Positions 33,896 through 41,956 of a stretch of 51,129 bases of DNA are shown in pieces; position 1 is the first letter of the stretch; each line of letters begins with the position of its first letter. The notes under the pieces are model-generated. The model was not told where the DNA came from, did not search any database, and was given only the letters and a program-made list of their open reading frames with translations. Origin of the DNA: Bryobacterales bacterium (GTDB lineage Bacteria > Acidobacteriota > Terriglobia > Bryobacterales > Bryobacteraceae); contig PMTR01000080.1 in the NCBI GenBank assembly GCA_003167255.1, positions 1 to 51,129 of the forward strand, in the 5' to 3' direction. The translations under genes were made by a program, and so were the position numbers.

Positions 33896-34309
33896 TCAGT
33901 CGACGCTGTAGACGCCGTCGAAATCGCAGAAGAAACACTGCACCGCGAGAGTTGGCTCAGCGCCTTGCAGTACTTGAGTGGCGGTCTGCAGGTCGGCGGT
34001 CTGCGTTTCCACCGGCGCGCCCGGGTAAGCGCCGCAATCGCTGTGGGCGAACATCCAGAGGCGCGTGGAGTGGTGCAGGCGCATCGAGGTGCGGACCATG
34101 CGGAGCACGAAATCGCGGTCGGCCTCGGTATCGGGAGTGGCCAGGGCTTTGGCGGAGCCGGGGATCTTGATCTGGTCGTAGGTGAGGATGCCGCGGCGCT
34201 TCAGAAACTTGCGCAGGGCCAAATCGAAGCGGGCGTCGAAGCAAGAAATGATGCAGGCGTCGGCCTGGTACACTTCCCGTGCGCAGTCGAAGTGGAAGAG
34301 CTTCTGCAT
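33896..34309 (-). CDS. Beta-carbonic-anhydrase-like protein
   Basis: 137 residues. The zinc-site motifs of beta-class carbonic anhydrases are present in short form: CFDARF (C-x-D-x-R) near the N terminus and HSDCGAY (H-x-x-C) about 60 residues later. IPGSAKALA follows, in the place where classic enzymes have the RNAG loop. The protein is much shorter than a classic enzyme (about 200 residues). It could be a minimal anhydrase or a zinc protein of different function. It is last in the minus-strand stress operon, 168 bases after pspA, with repeat G in between, so co-transcription is probable but not certain. Confidence 0.65.
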   Translation of the reverse strand: MQKLFHFDCAREVYQADACIISCFDARFDLALRKFLKRRGILTYDQIKIPGSAKALATPDTEADRDFVLRMVRTSMRLHHSTRLWMFAHSDCGAYPGAPVETQTADLQTATQVLQGAEPTLAVQCFFCDFDGVYSVD

Positions 34310-34355
34310 GGAATTCCGCGTGGGGCAGGCAATTCTGGCTGCCGCTACTCCCTAC

Positions 34356-34455
34356 TGGTAGCGCCGGCGGTCTTTGCCGCCGGTGCTTTGTCGCGCTTCA
34401 CAATCATCGCTCTTTGGGATCAGCGAACCGGCGGCGGAGACCGCCGGCGCTACCA
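34356..34455. repeat. Inverted repeat, family G
   Basis: Arms TGGTAGCGCCGGCGGTCTTT (34356 on) and AGACCGCCGGCGCTACCA (ending 34455), enclosing a ~40-base loop. A single arm is also at 15714-15743. It lies between pspA and the carbonic-anhydrase-like gene and could reduce read-through between them. Confidence 0.75.
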
Positions 34456-34477
34456 GTCGGCGGGAAGCCTCCACAGG

Positions 34478-35140
34478 CTATCCGGCTTTGCGCTTGGCTT
34501 TGAGGTCGTTCAGCAGGCGGTCGATTTCATCCTGCTTTTCCATTGCGGCGAACTTGTCGTCCACGTTGTCGGCCAGCAGCTCGGACTTGGCCTGCGCGGT
34601 GGCTTCGGTGTGCCGCACTTTGGTCTTCATGCGGTCGAAGGCCGCGGCGTTCGACGATTCACCCATGTTCAGGCCGGCCTCGTTGGCTTTGTTCAGAGCC
34701 CGCGAGCGCCGGTGCTGGGCGATCAGCATGTCGCTTTTGGATTGCGCCTCCACCAGCTTCTGTTGCAGTTTGAGCAGCGCACCCTTGAGGTTTTCCACTT
34801 GCGTCTTCTGGTCTTCCACCTGCTGCTTGAAACTCTCGGCGGTGGATTGGTAGCTCATGGAACGCTCCACGGCCGCGCGCGCCAGCGTATCGTCTTTCTT
34901 GTCGACGGCCATTTCCGCTCGGCGCATCCATTGGCGCCCGCTCTCTTCGCTTTCGGAGAGTTTCTTGTCGAGCACGTGCTGGTCGGCAATCGAGATCGCC
35001 ACCTGGGTCTTCACCTGGAGCAACTGGTTCTGCATGTCCAGGATGACTTGCTTGATCATCTTTTCGGGGTCTTCGGCCTTATCTACCAGGTCGTTGATAT
35101 TGGCCCGAACCAAAGTTGAGACTCGCTCTAAGAGTGCCAT
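34478..35140 (-). CDS. pspA: PspA/IM30-family membrane-stress protein
   Basis: 220 residues, almost entirely alpha-helical coiled coil (about 25-190), with the family start MALLERVSTLVRANINDLVDKAEDPEKM: an amphipathic membrane-binding helix followed by the conserved DP-x-K-M. The segment MIKQVILDMQNQLLQVKTQVA is typical. PspA/Vipp1 proteins are ESCRT-III relatives that assemble on damaged inner membranes. AAGGAG precedes the start. It sits 15 bases after the flotillin stop, in one operon with flotillin and NfeD-like proteins, which supports a membrane-repair or membrane-domain role. Confidence 0.93.
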   Translation of the reverse strand: MALLERVSTLVRANINDLVDKAEDPEKMIKQVILDMQNQLLQVKTQVAISIADQHVLDKKLSESEESGRQWMRRAEMAVDKKDDTLARAAVERSMSYQSTAESFKQQVEDQKTQVENLKGALLKLQQKLVEAQSKSDMLIAQHRRSRALNKANEAGLNMGESSNAAAFDRMKTKVRHTEATAQAKSELLADNVDDKFAAMEKQDEIDRLLNDLKAKRKAG

Positions 35141-35155
35141 GGAATTCTCCTTGGG

Positions 35156-36598
35156 TTATGGTTTCGTTTCCGTGCCCTGTGCCGTGTCCCCTGGCTTGGG
35201 CGTCTTGTCGCCGATCATCCGCACTTTCGCGAAGAGTTCGCTCATGGGCATGCCCGAGAGGGTCTCGAACAGTGCGGGGATCTGCGCCGCCATTTGTGTG
35301 ATGTCTCCCGTGATCTTGTGGAGACCCGCGGTATCGCCGCTGCCGGTGGAGACGATGGTGATCTTGTCCACGTTGGCGAGCGGTGCGGCCAGGGCCCTGA
35401 CGATCTCGGGCATGTTGGTGATCAGCTTGTCGACGATGGCCGCCTGGTTGAACTGCTGGTAGGCCTCGGCCTTCACGTTCATGGCTCTGGCTTCGGCGTC
35501 GCCCTTTTTGAAGATGATTTCGGCTTCGGCTTCACCCTGCGTGCGGATAGCCGCGGCATGGCCTTCGGCCTCCATGGTAAGGCGCTGCTTCTCGGCTTCC
35601 GCCAGGGTCTCGATGCGCTTGCGCTCATACTCGGCGGCTTTGTACACGGTGGCGGTGAGCTCGCGGTCGCGGCGCAGAATTTCGGCGTCCTGCACCTTGA
35701 CCTCGTGCTCCTTCTCGACCTGGTGGATGGTGACTTCCTCGGCGCGCACCTGCTGCTGCATGATGTTGCCTTGGATTTCGTAAGCCTTGTCGGCGATGGC
35801 CTGCTGTTTCTTGACCATCTCCAGATACTCGGCCTTCTTGACTTCCAGATCGCGCTGCGCCTCGGCCTGCTTGGCCTGCGAAAGCGTCTCCGCGAGCACC
35901 CGTTCCTGGTCGGCCTGGGCCTTGGCGACGGCGGCTTCGCGGGAGGCCACGGCGCGCCTGATAGCCGTGTCGCGATCGGCTTCCGCGGTTGCCACGTCGG
36001 CATCGCGCTTGATGCGCGCCACGTCTGGCCGGCCCATGTTGCTGATGTAATCGTTCTTGTCGCGGACTTCCTTGATGGTAAAGGAAATCACTTCGAGACC
36101 CATCTTGTTCATGTCGTCGGCGCAGGTGGAGCGCATGCGGTCGCCCACCATTTCGGGCTGCTTGACGATCTCTTCCACCGTGAGCTGGCCGATGATGCCG
36201 CGCAGGTGGCCTTCCATCACCAGGCGGATCAAACCCTCGCGCTCCTCGGGCGGCTTGGTGAGGAACTGTTCGGCCGCCGTCAGAATGCTCTCCGGGTCCG
36301 ACTTCACTTTGATCTGCGCCACCGCTTCCACCGTGACGGCAACACCCTGGCGGGTGTAGAGGTCCTGTTTCGGTGCGACGTCGAACGACATCAGCTCGAG
36401 CGACAGCCCACGGCACGACTGCACCATGGGGTAAATGACGGTGCCACGGCCCTTGATGACGCGCGTGCCGCCGAAACCGTAGACAATCAGCGCTTCGTGC
36501 GGGCCGGCTTTGCGGTACAGCTTGGCGAAGACCGCCATGATGAACATCAGCGCCAGCAGGCAGATGCCGGCGATTATAATGGGAGTTGTGTAATCCAT
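35156..36598 (-). CDS. floT: Flotillin-like SPFH protein
   Basis: 480 residues. An N-terminal hydrophobic hairpin (about 6-26) is followed by the SPFH/Band-7 domain (about 28-190) with VYGFGGTRVIKGRGTVIYP and QDLYTRQGVAVTVEAVAQIK. A long coiled coil rich in Ala/Glu repeats (about 200-370), the flotillin domain, follows. The C terminus is polar. Flotillins scaffold membrane microdomains and pair with NfeD proteins; the NfeD-like gene lies 19 bases upstream in the operon. Length and order match YuaG/FloT and YqiK. No clear ribosome-binding site is visible before the start. Confidence 0.93.
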   Translation of the reverse strand: MDYTTPIIIAGICLLALMFIMAVFAKLYRKAGPHEALIVYGFGGTRVIKGRGTVIYPMVQSCRGLSLELMSFDVAPKQDLYTRQGVAVTVEAVAQIKVKSDPESILTAAEQFLTKPPEEREGLIRLVMEGHLRGIIGQLTVEEIVKQPEMVGDRMRSTCADDMNKMGLEVISFTIKEVRDKNDYISNMGRPDVARIKRDADVATAEADRDTAIRRAVASREAAVAKAQADQERVLAETLSQAKQAEAQRDLEVKKAEYLEMVKKQQAIADKAYEIQGNIMQQQVRAEEVTIHQVEKEHEVKVQDAEILRRDRELTATVYKAAEYERKRIETLAEAEKQRLTMEAEGHAAAIRTQGEAEAEIIFKKGDAEARAMNVKAEAYQQFNQAAIVDKLITNMPEIVRALAAPLANVDKITIVSTGSGDTAGLHKITGDITQMAAQIPALFETLSGMPMSELFAKVRMIGDKTPKPGDTAQGTETKP

Positions 36599-36617
36599 AA
36601 AAGGTGACGCCTCTCTT

Positions 36618-37199
36618 CTAGCTCTTGGGCTGTGGTTCCTCCGCCGGGTCTTCCCAGCGGCGCACGTACGCCAGCCCCTTCTCGTAGCGTGTCACAATCA
36701 CTTCGGCGCCTTTGGCGATGGCCGCGCCATCTTCGCTGCGGGCCCCCGCGACATGGCGCGTGCCGCCCTGCGAGTAAACCACTTCTCCGGTGCCCCCGGG
36801 ACGGATTGGAATGGAGGTGCGGCCCAGCACCCCGACCATGTCATAGTCGGCCGGATCGAGCGGCTGCTCATCGGCCATCAGCACTTTGACCAAAAAAAGG
36901 AATACCAGCGAGGCGGCGCCCAGGCCGCTCAACGTAGCCACTACAATCGCGACGACCACCCAGACGTGGAAATAGTGCTCGAGCAGATAACCGGTGCCGC
37001 CGAACCAGGCCAGAAACGCGGCGATGGTGCCGAAATTGAACCATGGCATCTGGCTGCCGCGCGCGCTGCCGGGAATATGAATGCCGTGATGCAGGTGCAG
37101 ATGCGGCAGATGCAAATGAGTCGTACCGGCCACCAGCGCCAGCGCGCTGAGGCCGAAGCCCACCAGGAACGAGGTGAGATAGAAATCGGACCACGTCAT
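36618..37199 (-). CDS. NfeD-like membrane protein with OB-fold tail
   Basis: 193 residues from the ATG at 37199 (MTWSDFYLTSFLVGFG), which overlaps the stop of the regulator gene by four bases. It has an N-terminal TM, a His-rich loop (THLHLPHLHLHHGIHIP, about 27-43), two more TM helices (about 58-75 and 82-108), then an NfeD-type C-terminal OB-fold (about 120-185; VGVLGRTSIPIRPGGTGEV and AIAKGAEVIVTRYEKGLAYVR). NfeD proteins are flotillin partners. The His-rich stretch, eight His in 17 residues, is unusual and may bind metal. A longer upstream frame is a shadow of the XRE gene. Confidence 0.85.
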   Translation of the reverse strand: MTWSDFYLTSFLVGFGLSALALVAGTTHLHLPHLHLHHGIHIPGSARGSQMPWFNFGTIAAFLAWFGGTGYLLEHYFHVWVVVAIVVATLSGLGAASLVFLFLVKVLMADEQPLDPADYDMVGVLGRTSIPIRPGGTGEVVYSQGGTRHVAGARSEDGAAIAKGAEVIVTRYEKGLAYVRRWEDPAEEPQPKS

Positions 37200-37693
37200 G
37201 AACGTCTCCTCGTCTTGCGCGCCGAAGCCAATGGCTTGAGCACTTCCATCAATCGCTCGGCCAGCCCCGGGTTTTCGAGCACCGTGCCCAACAGCACGAT
37301 GCACATGCGCGAATCGGCGTGGCGCGCCACCGCCAGCAATGCGTGGTGCAGTTCCGGGTCTTTGCGGAAACGCTCCGCGCCGCTCACCAGCCACAAGTCA
37401 AGCTTGTCTTCGAGCGCGCCCACGTCGGAGATCAGCTCGTTCTGAAACCCTTCGGGGTCGTCCACCAGGTAGCCCGGATGCACTTTGAAGAACCGCGCCA
37501 GCAGCATGCGCGTCGAATTGGTAAGGTGCGGACGCGCGCCGCTCTCGATTTGCGAGAGGTAGCTCTGGCTGATGGACTTTCCCAGCTCTTTTTGGATCAG
37601 CCGGGCCATCTCGAGTTGAGAGAGCTCACGGTCGAACCCGCGGAGCGTGCCTTCCACTTCGCGGAGGTAGCGGAGCTTTTCGCCGAGCTTCAT
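37196..37693 (-). CDS. XRE-family transcriptional regulator of the stress operon
   Basis: 165 residues from the ATG at 37693 (MKLGEKLRYLREVEG); an upstream ATG-like start at 37738 would lie in the -35 element and is rejected. The HTH_3 domain (about 1-75) contains LSQLEMARLIQKELGKSISQSYLSQIESG (recognition helix region SQSYLSQIE). The C-terminal half (about 90-165) is a helical domain of unknown ligand. It opens a minus-strand operon with the NfeD-like, flotillin and PspA genes and probably autoregulates it from the repeated half-sites in its promoter. No ribosome-binding site is seen before the start. Confidence 0.88.
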   Translation of the reverse strand: MKLGEKLRYLREVEGTLRGFDRELSQLEMARLIQKELGKSISQSYLSQIESGARPHLTNSTRMLLARFFKVHPGYLVDDPEGFQNELISDVGALEDKLDLWLVSGAERFRKDPELHHALLAVARHADSRMCIVLLGTVLENPGLAERLMEVLKPLASARKTRRRS

Positions 37694-37738
37694 ATGGCAA
37701 TCTGTGATTACTATATTGCAAATTGCGATGGATGTCAA
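37694..37738 (-). promoter_or_regulatory. Strong near-leaderless promoter of the stress operon
   Basis: On the minus strand TTGACA (37733-37738), a 17-base spacer and TATAGT (37710-37715) match sigma-70 consensus closely. Transcription should start about 7 bases after the -10, leaving fewer than ~10 bases before the ATG and no Shine-Dalgarno. Two imperfect copies of a TCGCAATTTGCAAT / TCACAGATTGCCAT unit overlap the spacer, the -10 and the start, and are operator candidates for the XRE regulator. Confidence 0.65.
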
Positions 37739-37777
37739 GAAGAAAAGGGAGGGGAAATCAGCCGCTACTCCGATTGG

Positions 37778-38506
37778 TCATTTCTGACTCAGGCCGCCAT
37801 CGATCGCCAGGATTTGTCCCGTGACGAAGTTGGAGGATTTCAGGAAATAGACCACGGCATCGGCGATTTCGGCGGGGGTGCCGCCGCGGCCGGCGGGCGT
37901 GGCTTCGATCATGCGCTCGCCGCGCTTGTCGACGTCTTCAAACGGAATCACGCCGGGCGCCACCGAGTTCACCGTGATCTCCGGCGCGAAGGCTCTGGAC
38001 AGCGCGCGGGTCAGCATGATGACGCCGGCTTTCGACGCGCAGTAGTGCGCGTGCTCGGCCCAGGGACGGATTCCGCCCAGCGAGCTGATGTTGACGATGC
38101 GGCCGCCGCCGGTCTTGCGCATCAGGCGCGCGGCGTTCTGGCAGCAGAAGAAGACCGCCTTGAGGTTGACCGAGTGGATGTAGTCCCAGTCCTTCTCGGT
38201 GATGTCGAGGGGGTCGAAGCGCGCGAAGCGGGCGGCGTTGTTGACCAGCCCGTCCAGGCGGCCCAGGCGGGCTTCGACATCGGCGAACATGCGGGCAATG
38301 GCGTCGACGCTTTCCAGATCGGCGCGGAACAACTCAGCGCCGCCGCACTCTTCGGCGGTGTGGCGGGCTTCCTTTTCGGAACGGCTGTAATGGATGGCTA
38401 CGCTCGCGCCTTCCGCGGCCAGGCGTAGGGCGATGCCGCGTCCAATGCGTTTGGCGGCGCCGGTCACCAGGACGACTTTGCCCGCGAGGCTATTGGATTC
38501 GCTCAT
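37778..38506 (-). CDS. Short-chain dehydrogenase/reductase
   Basis: 242 residues from the ATG at 38506 (MSESNSLAGKVVLVTG). A classical SDR: cofactor motif TGAAKRIGRGIA (about 16-27), NNAARFARF, catalytic Ser in NISSLGG and Tyr/Lys in HYCASK (Y-x3-K), then APGVIPFEDVD. The pattern, including TGAAKRIG, suits FabG-like or pteridine/aldehyde reductases with NADPH (Arg near the Rossmann end; IHYSRSEKEA). The upstream MFS exporter lies 170 bases away across a repeat, so it may belong to the same transcript. Confidence 0.92.
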   Translation of the reverse strand: MSESNSLAGKVVLVTGAAKRIGRGIALRLAAEGASVAIHYSRSEKEARHTAEECGGAELFRADLESVDAIARMFADVEARLGRLDGLVNNAARFARFDPLDITEKDWDYIHSVNLKAVFFCCQNAARLMRKTGGGRIVNISSLGGIRPWAEHAHYCASKAGVIMLTRALSRAFAPEITVNSVAPGVIPFEDVDKRGERMIEATPAGRGGTPAEIADAVVYFLKSSNFVTGQILAIDGGLSQK

Positions 38507-38520
38507 GCGAGTGCTCCCAT

Positions 38521-38648
38521 GGTGGGGCGGACCCCCTGGTCCGCGGCCGACGCCCCCGTCGGCCTGTTCGTGTTTTGCGGGATGCCGATCTCGTTGTTCG
38601 GGATGCGGGACGAGGGCGTCCCGCGCAGACCGGGGGGTCTGCCCCACC
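38521..38648. repeat. Composite palindromic repeat, families C/B
   Basis: Outer arms GGTGGGGCGGACCCCCTGGT and GACCGGGGGGTCTGCCCCACC (split over 38628-38648), with inner palindromes such as GGGACGAGGGCGTCCC. It fills the gap between the SDR start and the MFS stop. The family-C unit is the same as that inside dnaE2. Confidence 0.8.
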
Positions 38649-38676
38649 AATGCGTTGACGGGCGATTTCTTCGCAG

Positions 38677-39969
38677 CTACACTGTCGGCTCGCCATGGAT
38701 CTCGATCTCCTCCGGGTCCACGCCTTCGCGCGCCGGTTCGGGCAACCGGCCGGTGACATGGGCCCAGCCCCAGAATATCGCGGTGGTGGAACTGAGCGCA
38801 CCGGCGACGGTGCCAATGGTGCGCGGATCCCAGTATTGGGATGTCACGCCGGCGCCCAGCATCGACAGCATCATCACACTCCACGTGGTGGTCTCCATGG
38901 TGGCGAAGACGCGGCCGCGGAAAGCGTCGGGCACGCAGCGCAACAGGTACGACATGTTCATCACCGAGCTGAAACCCACGCCGGCGCGCGAAAGCGCGAT
39001 CAAGACCAGCGCCGCGTAGAAATTGCGCATCTGGCTGAAGAGGATGTACGATCCGCCATGCACGATGTAGCAGATGACAATCGAGCGCTTGTAATTCTGA
39101 AAGGTCAGGCGGCGGCCGAAGCGGTAGGCGCAGGCTCCGCCGCACAGCAGGCCGACGCCGGCGCAGCCCCAGATGAGGCCCAGGCCAAAAGGTCCGCGGT
39201 TGAAGACCAGCTCGCCGAAAATGCTGAACAGGATCTGCGCGGCGCCGCCGCCGGTGGCCCAGCCGACGTTGACCATGGCGAGCCCGAGGATCAGCGGGAC
39301 GGAGCGCATGTAGCGCAGTCCTTCGGTATATTCGTGCCACGGACGCACCACGTCGCTTTCGGTGAGCGAGCGGCGGGCCGGACGGAAACCGCGGCCCGGC
39401 AGGAAGAGACGCGAAATGCACAACGCCGAAAAGACAAAGGAAAGCGAGTTGAAGAGGAACGCCAGGGGATAGCCGAATTGCGCCATGATGCCGCCGAGGA
39501 AAGCGCCGGCGGCGAGCGTGGTCCACTGGGTGGTCTGGGTGAGGGAATTGGCGGTGTGCAGCTCTTCCTTGGTGGCAATGGAGGGCAGGATGGACGAGCG
39601 CCCGCTGGTGAAGAACGGCGAGGCCACCATCAACAGGGCGCTGAGCGCGTAGAGCAGCCAGGTGGCATGGCCTTTGACGGTGACGATGAATCCGAGCGCC
39701 ACCACGGCGCGGATGAGGTCGCTCGCGATCATGATGCGCTTGCGATCGAAGCGATCGAGCGTGACGCCGGCGAGCGGGCCGGCCAGCGCCGCGGGGATGG
39801 CGCGGGCCAGCAGCACGCCGCTGACCACCAGTCCGGATTTGGTAGTGGCGACCGCCAGGCTGAAGACCGCGATGTTGTTGAAGTGGTCGCCGATTTCGCT
39901 GACCACCTGGCCCATCCAGAGGTTGCGATAGTTGCGATTGTTGCGGAGCAGCGATACGAAGGCGTTCAT
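38677..39969 (-). CDS. MFS exporter (EntS/DHA3-like)
   Basis: 430 residues with about 12 predicted TM helices. MFS_3-type features: a start FVSLLRNNRNYRNLWMGQVVSEIGDHF, the loop 2-3 motif GPLAGVTLDRFDRKRIMI, and PDAFRGRVFATMETT in the second half. Members export siderophores, drugs or other small molecules by proton antiport. The start overlaps the stop of the DMT gene by four bases (ATGA), as part of a coupled set from the GNAT to this gene. The substrate is unknown. Confidence 0.9.
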   Translation of the reverse strand: MNAFVSLLRNNRNYRNLWMGQVVSEIGDHFNNIAVFSLAVATTKSGLVVSGVLLARAIPAALAGPLAGVTLDRFDRKRIMIASDLIRAVVALGFIVTVKGHATWLLYALSALLMVASPFFTSGRSSILPSIATKEELHTANSLTQTTQWTTLAAGAFLGGIMAQFGYPLAFLFNSLSFVFSALCISRLFLPGRGFRPARRSLTESDVVRPWHEYTEGLRYMRSVPLILGLAMVNVGWATGGGAAQILFSIFGELVFNRGPFGLGLIWGCAGVGLLCGGACAYRFGRRLTFQNYKRSIVICYIVHGGSYILFSQMRNFYAALVLIALSRAGVGFSSVMNMSYLLRCVPDAFRGRVFATMETTTWSVMMLSMLGAGVTSQYWDPRTIGTVAGALSSTTAIFWGWAHVTGRLPEPAREGVDPEEIEIHGEPTV

Positions 39970-40850
39970 CGCGCCCGCTCCGTGATGTACACGCCCCCAA
40001 AGATCACGAGGCCCGAGACCACCAACGCGGGCGTGACGTGCTCATGGAGGATGAAGATTCCGAAGACGGTGGCCAGCAACGGCTGCAGGTACGAAAAGGC
40101 CGCCAGGCGCGAGGCTTCCATGCGGGCCAGCGCATAGTAATAGATGAGGTAGCAGATCACCGACGGCAGCAGCGCCATGTAAAAGACGGCGGCCCAGGCC
40201 GAAAACGGAACCGCGCGGAAGTCGAACCCGGCCGATTGCCACAGCGTGACCGGCGACATCAGCAGCGCGCCGCCGGCGTATGCGAAGGTGTTCACGGTGA
40301 TGGTGCCGTACCGTTTGGTCGCGGGCTTTCCCAGGACCGTGAAGATGGAGAAGGCCAGCGCACCGCACAGCGTGATGACGTCTCCCGCCAGGGTGGCTTC
40401 CCCTTGCGGGCCGGCATCGAGCGTGCGGAGCAACACCACTCCCGCCAGCGCGACCATCACGCCCACCAGTTTCCACCCGGTGAGCCGTTCCAGGCCCCGC
40501 ATGCTGGCCAGCAGCAGAACCAGGATGGGCGACAGGTTGGCGAAGATCGAGGAATGGGCAACGCTGGTGCGGCTCAGACCGACCACGAACAAAAACTGGT
40601 TGAGGGCCACGCCGAACAGACCCAGCGTGACCAGTTGCGGAACGTCCCGGAGCGTCCATGAGCGCGCGGTGAGCCGCTGCCGCTCCCACCAGTAGACCGG
40701 CAGAATCAGGACGCCGGCCATCGAAATGCGCATGCCGTAAAGCAGCACCGGCGGAAACGCGCGGAGGGCGATCTTGCCGGCGATATAGTTTCCGGTCCAG
40801 CCGGCAATCATCAGGGCGATGAGCGAGTACAGGCCGGCGCTGCCTTTCAA
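39966..40850 (-). CDS. EamA/DMT-family permease
   Basis: 294 residues from a TTG at 40850 that overlaps the upstream stop (TTGA). The ATG at 40811 would remove most of the first helix. About ten TM helices form two EamA repeats (about 5-135 and 150-285). It carries typical sequences: GWTGNYIAGKIAL near the start, VGLSRTSVAHSSIFANLSPILVLLLA and FSYLQPLLATVFGIFILHEHV in the second half. EamA proteins mostly export amino acids or related metabolites. Placement directly after the amino-acid racemase-like gene suggests amino-acid export (inference). Confidence 0.88.
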   Translation of the reverse strand: MKGSAGLYSLIALMIAGWTGNYIAGKIALRAFPPVLLYGMRISMAGVLILPVYWWERQRLTARSWTLRDVPQLVTLGLFGVALNQFLFVVGLSRTSVAHSSIFANLSPILVLLLASMRGLERLTGWKLVGVMVALAGVVLLRTLDAGPQGEATLAGDVITLCGALAFSIFTVLGKPATKRYGTITVNTFAYAGGALLMSPVTLWQSAGFDFRAVPFSAWAAVFYMALLPSVICYLIYYYALARMEASRLAAFSYLQPLLATVFGIFILHEHVTPALVVSGLVIFGGVYITERAR

Positions 40851-41956
40851 CCGATGGACTCCTCGCGCACCGTGATGCTGCGGATGAAATCGCGGTCGAG
40901 CGCGTAGCCGAAGCCGGGCTCGTCGCGGATGGCGATGGTGCCCTGCGGAGTGGTTTCGACGGCGGGCTGGATGATGTCCTGTTTCCAGTAACGCCGGCTG
41001 GCCGAAACGTCGCCCGGCAGCACGAAGTTGGGCAGCGTGGCCAGCGCGATATTGTGAGCGCGGCCGATACCGGCTTCCAACATGCCGCCGCACCAGACGG
41101 GAATGGCGGCGGCCTGGGCCAGGTCGTGCACGCGTTTGGCTTCCGCAAAGCCCGCCACGCGGCCGAGCTTGATGTTGATGATGCCGCAAGCGCGCAACTT
41201 GACGGCCTGCTCGGCGTGGTGCGCGGTGCGGATGCATTCGTCGAGGCAGATGGGAGTCTGGAGCTTGGACTGGAGCTCGGCGTGATCGATGATGTCGTCG
41301 TGGCTGAGCGGCTGCTCGATCATCATCAGGTAGAAATCGTCCAGCTTCTTCAAGTGGGCGGTGTCGGCCAGGGTGTAGGCGGAGTTGGCATCGACCATCA
41401 GCTTGATGGAGGGAAAGCGCTCGCGCACGCGGCGGACGTCGTCCACGTCGCGGCCGGGCTTAATCTTCATCTTGATGCGCTGGTACCCGGCGGCCAGTTC
41501 ACGCTCGATCTTCTCGATGAGCTGCTCCACCGAATCCTGAATGCCCATGGAAACGCCGCAGGGAATTTCGCGGCGCGCGCCGCCGCCGATTTTCCGCCAC
41601 AGCGGCACGCCTTCAAGCCGGGCTTCGAGATCCCAGATGGCGGTCTCGAGGCCCCCGCGCGCCATGTTGTGGCCGCGGATGTGGGCGGTGAGCGGGTACA
41701 CGTCTTCGGCGCTGCGCAGCTCGCGGCCGAGCACGCGCGGCGCGGCGTAATCGCGGAGGATCATCCAGGCGGACGCGGTCCACTCCTCGTTATAGAAGGG
41801 GTTCTCGCCGGCAGTGACTTCGCCCCAGCCGGACGCGCCATCGCCCTGCGCTTCCACCAGGATCATGTGGCGTTCGTAGGTGCGGCCGAAGCTGGTTTCG
41901 AAGAAGTGCACCAGCGGCATGCGAATCTGGCGGAGGGTGATGCGTTCGAGTTTCAC
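40847..41956 (-). CDS. N-succinylamino acid racemase / o-succinylbenzoate synthase family
   Basis: 369 residues of the enolase superfamily. Capping domain (1-130), then a barrel with catalytic Lys in IKMKIKPG (K162/K164), metal ligands D189 (MVDANSAY), E214 (MIEQPL) and D239 (ICLDE), and the opposite Lys263 in NIKLGRVAGF. This is the class called menC2/NSAR. The overlapping COG3375 GNAT upstream is typical of the D-amino-acid succinylation pathway, in which NSAR converts N-succinyl-D- to -L-amino acids. A menaquinone role is less likely, since no other men gene is present, but the two activities share this family. Confidence 0.88.
   Translation of the reverse strand: MKLERITLRQIRMPLVHFFETSFGRTYERHMILVEAQGDGASGWGEVTAGENPFYNEEWTASAWMILRDYAAPRVLGRELRSAEDVYPLTAHIRGHNMARGGLETAIWDLEARLEGVPLWRKIGGGARREIPCGVSMGIQDSVEQLIEKIERELAAGYQRIKMKIKPGRDVDDVRRVRERFPSIKLMVDANSAYTLADTAHLKKLDDFYLMMIEQPLSHDDIIDHAELQSKLQTPICLDECIRTAHHAEQAVKLRACGIINIKLGRVAGFAEAKRVHDLAQAAAIPVWCGGMLEAGIGRAHNIALATLPNFVLPGDVSASRRYWKQDIIQPAVETTPQGTIAIRDEPGFGYALDRDFIRSITVREESIG

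Noticed and set aside
37694-37738. Upstream start for the XRE regulator at 37738
   Set aside because: It would overlap the -35 element and add a hydrophobic peptide not typical of the family.
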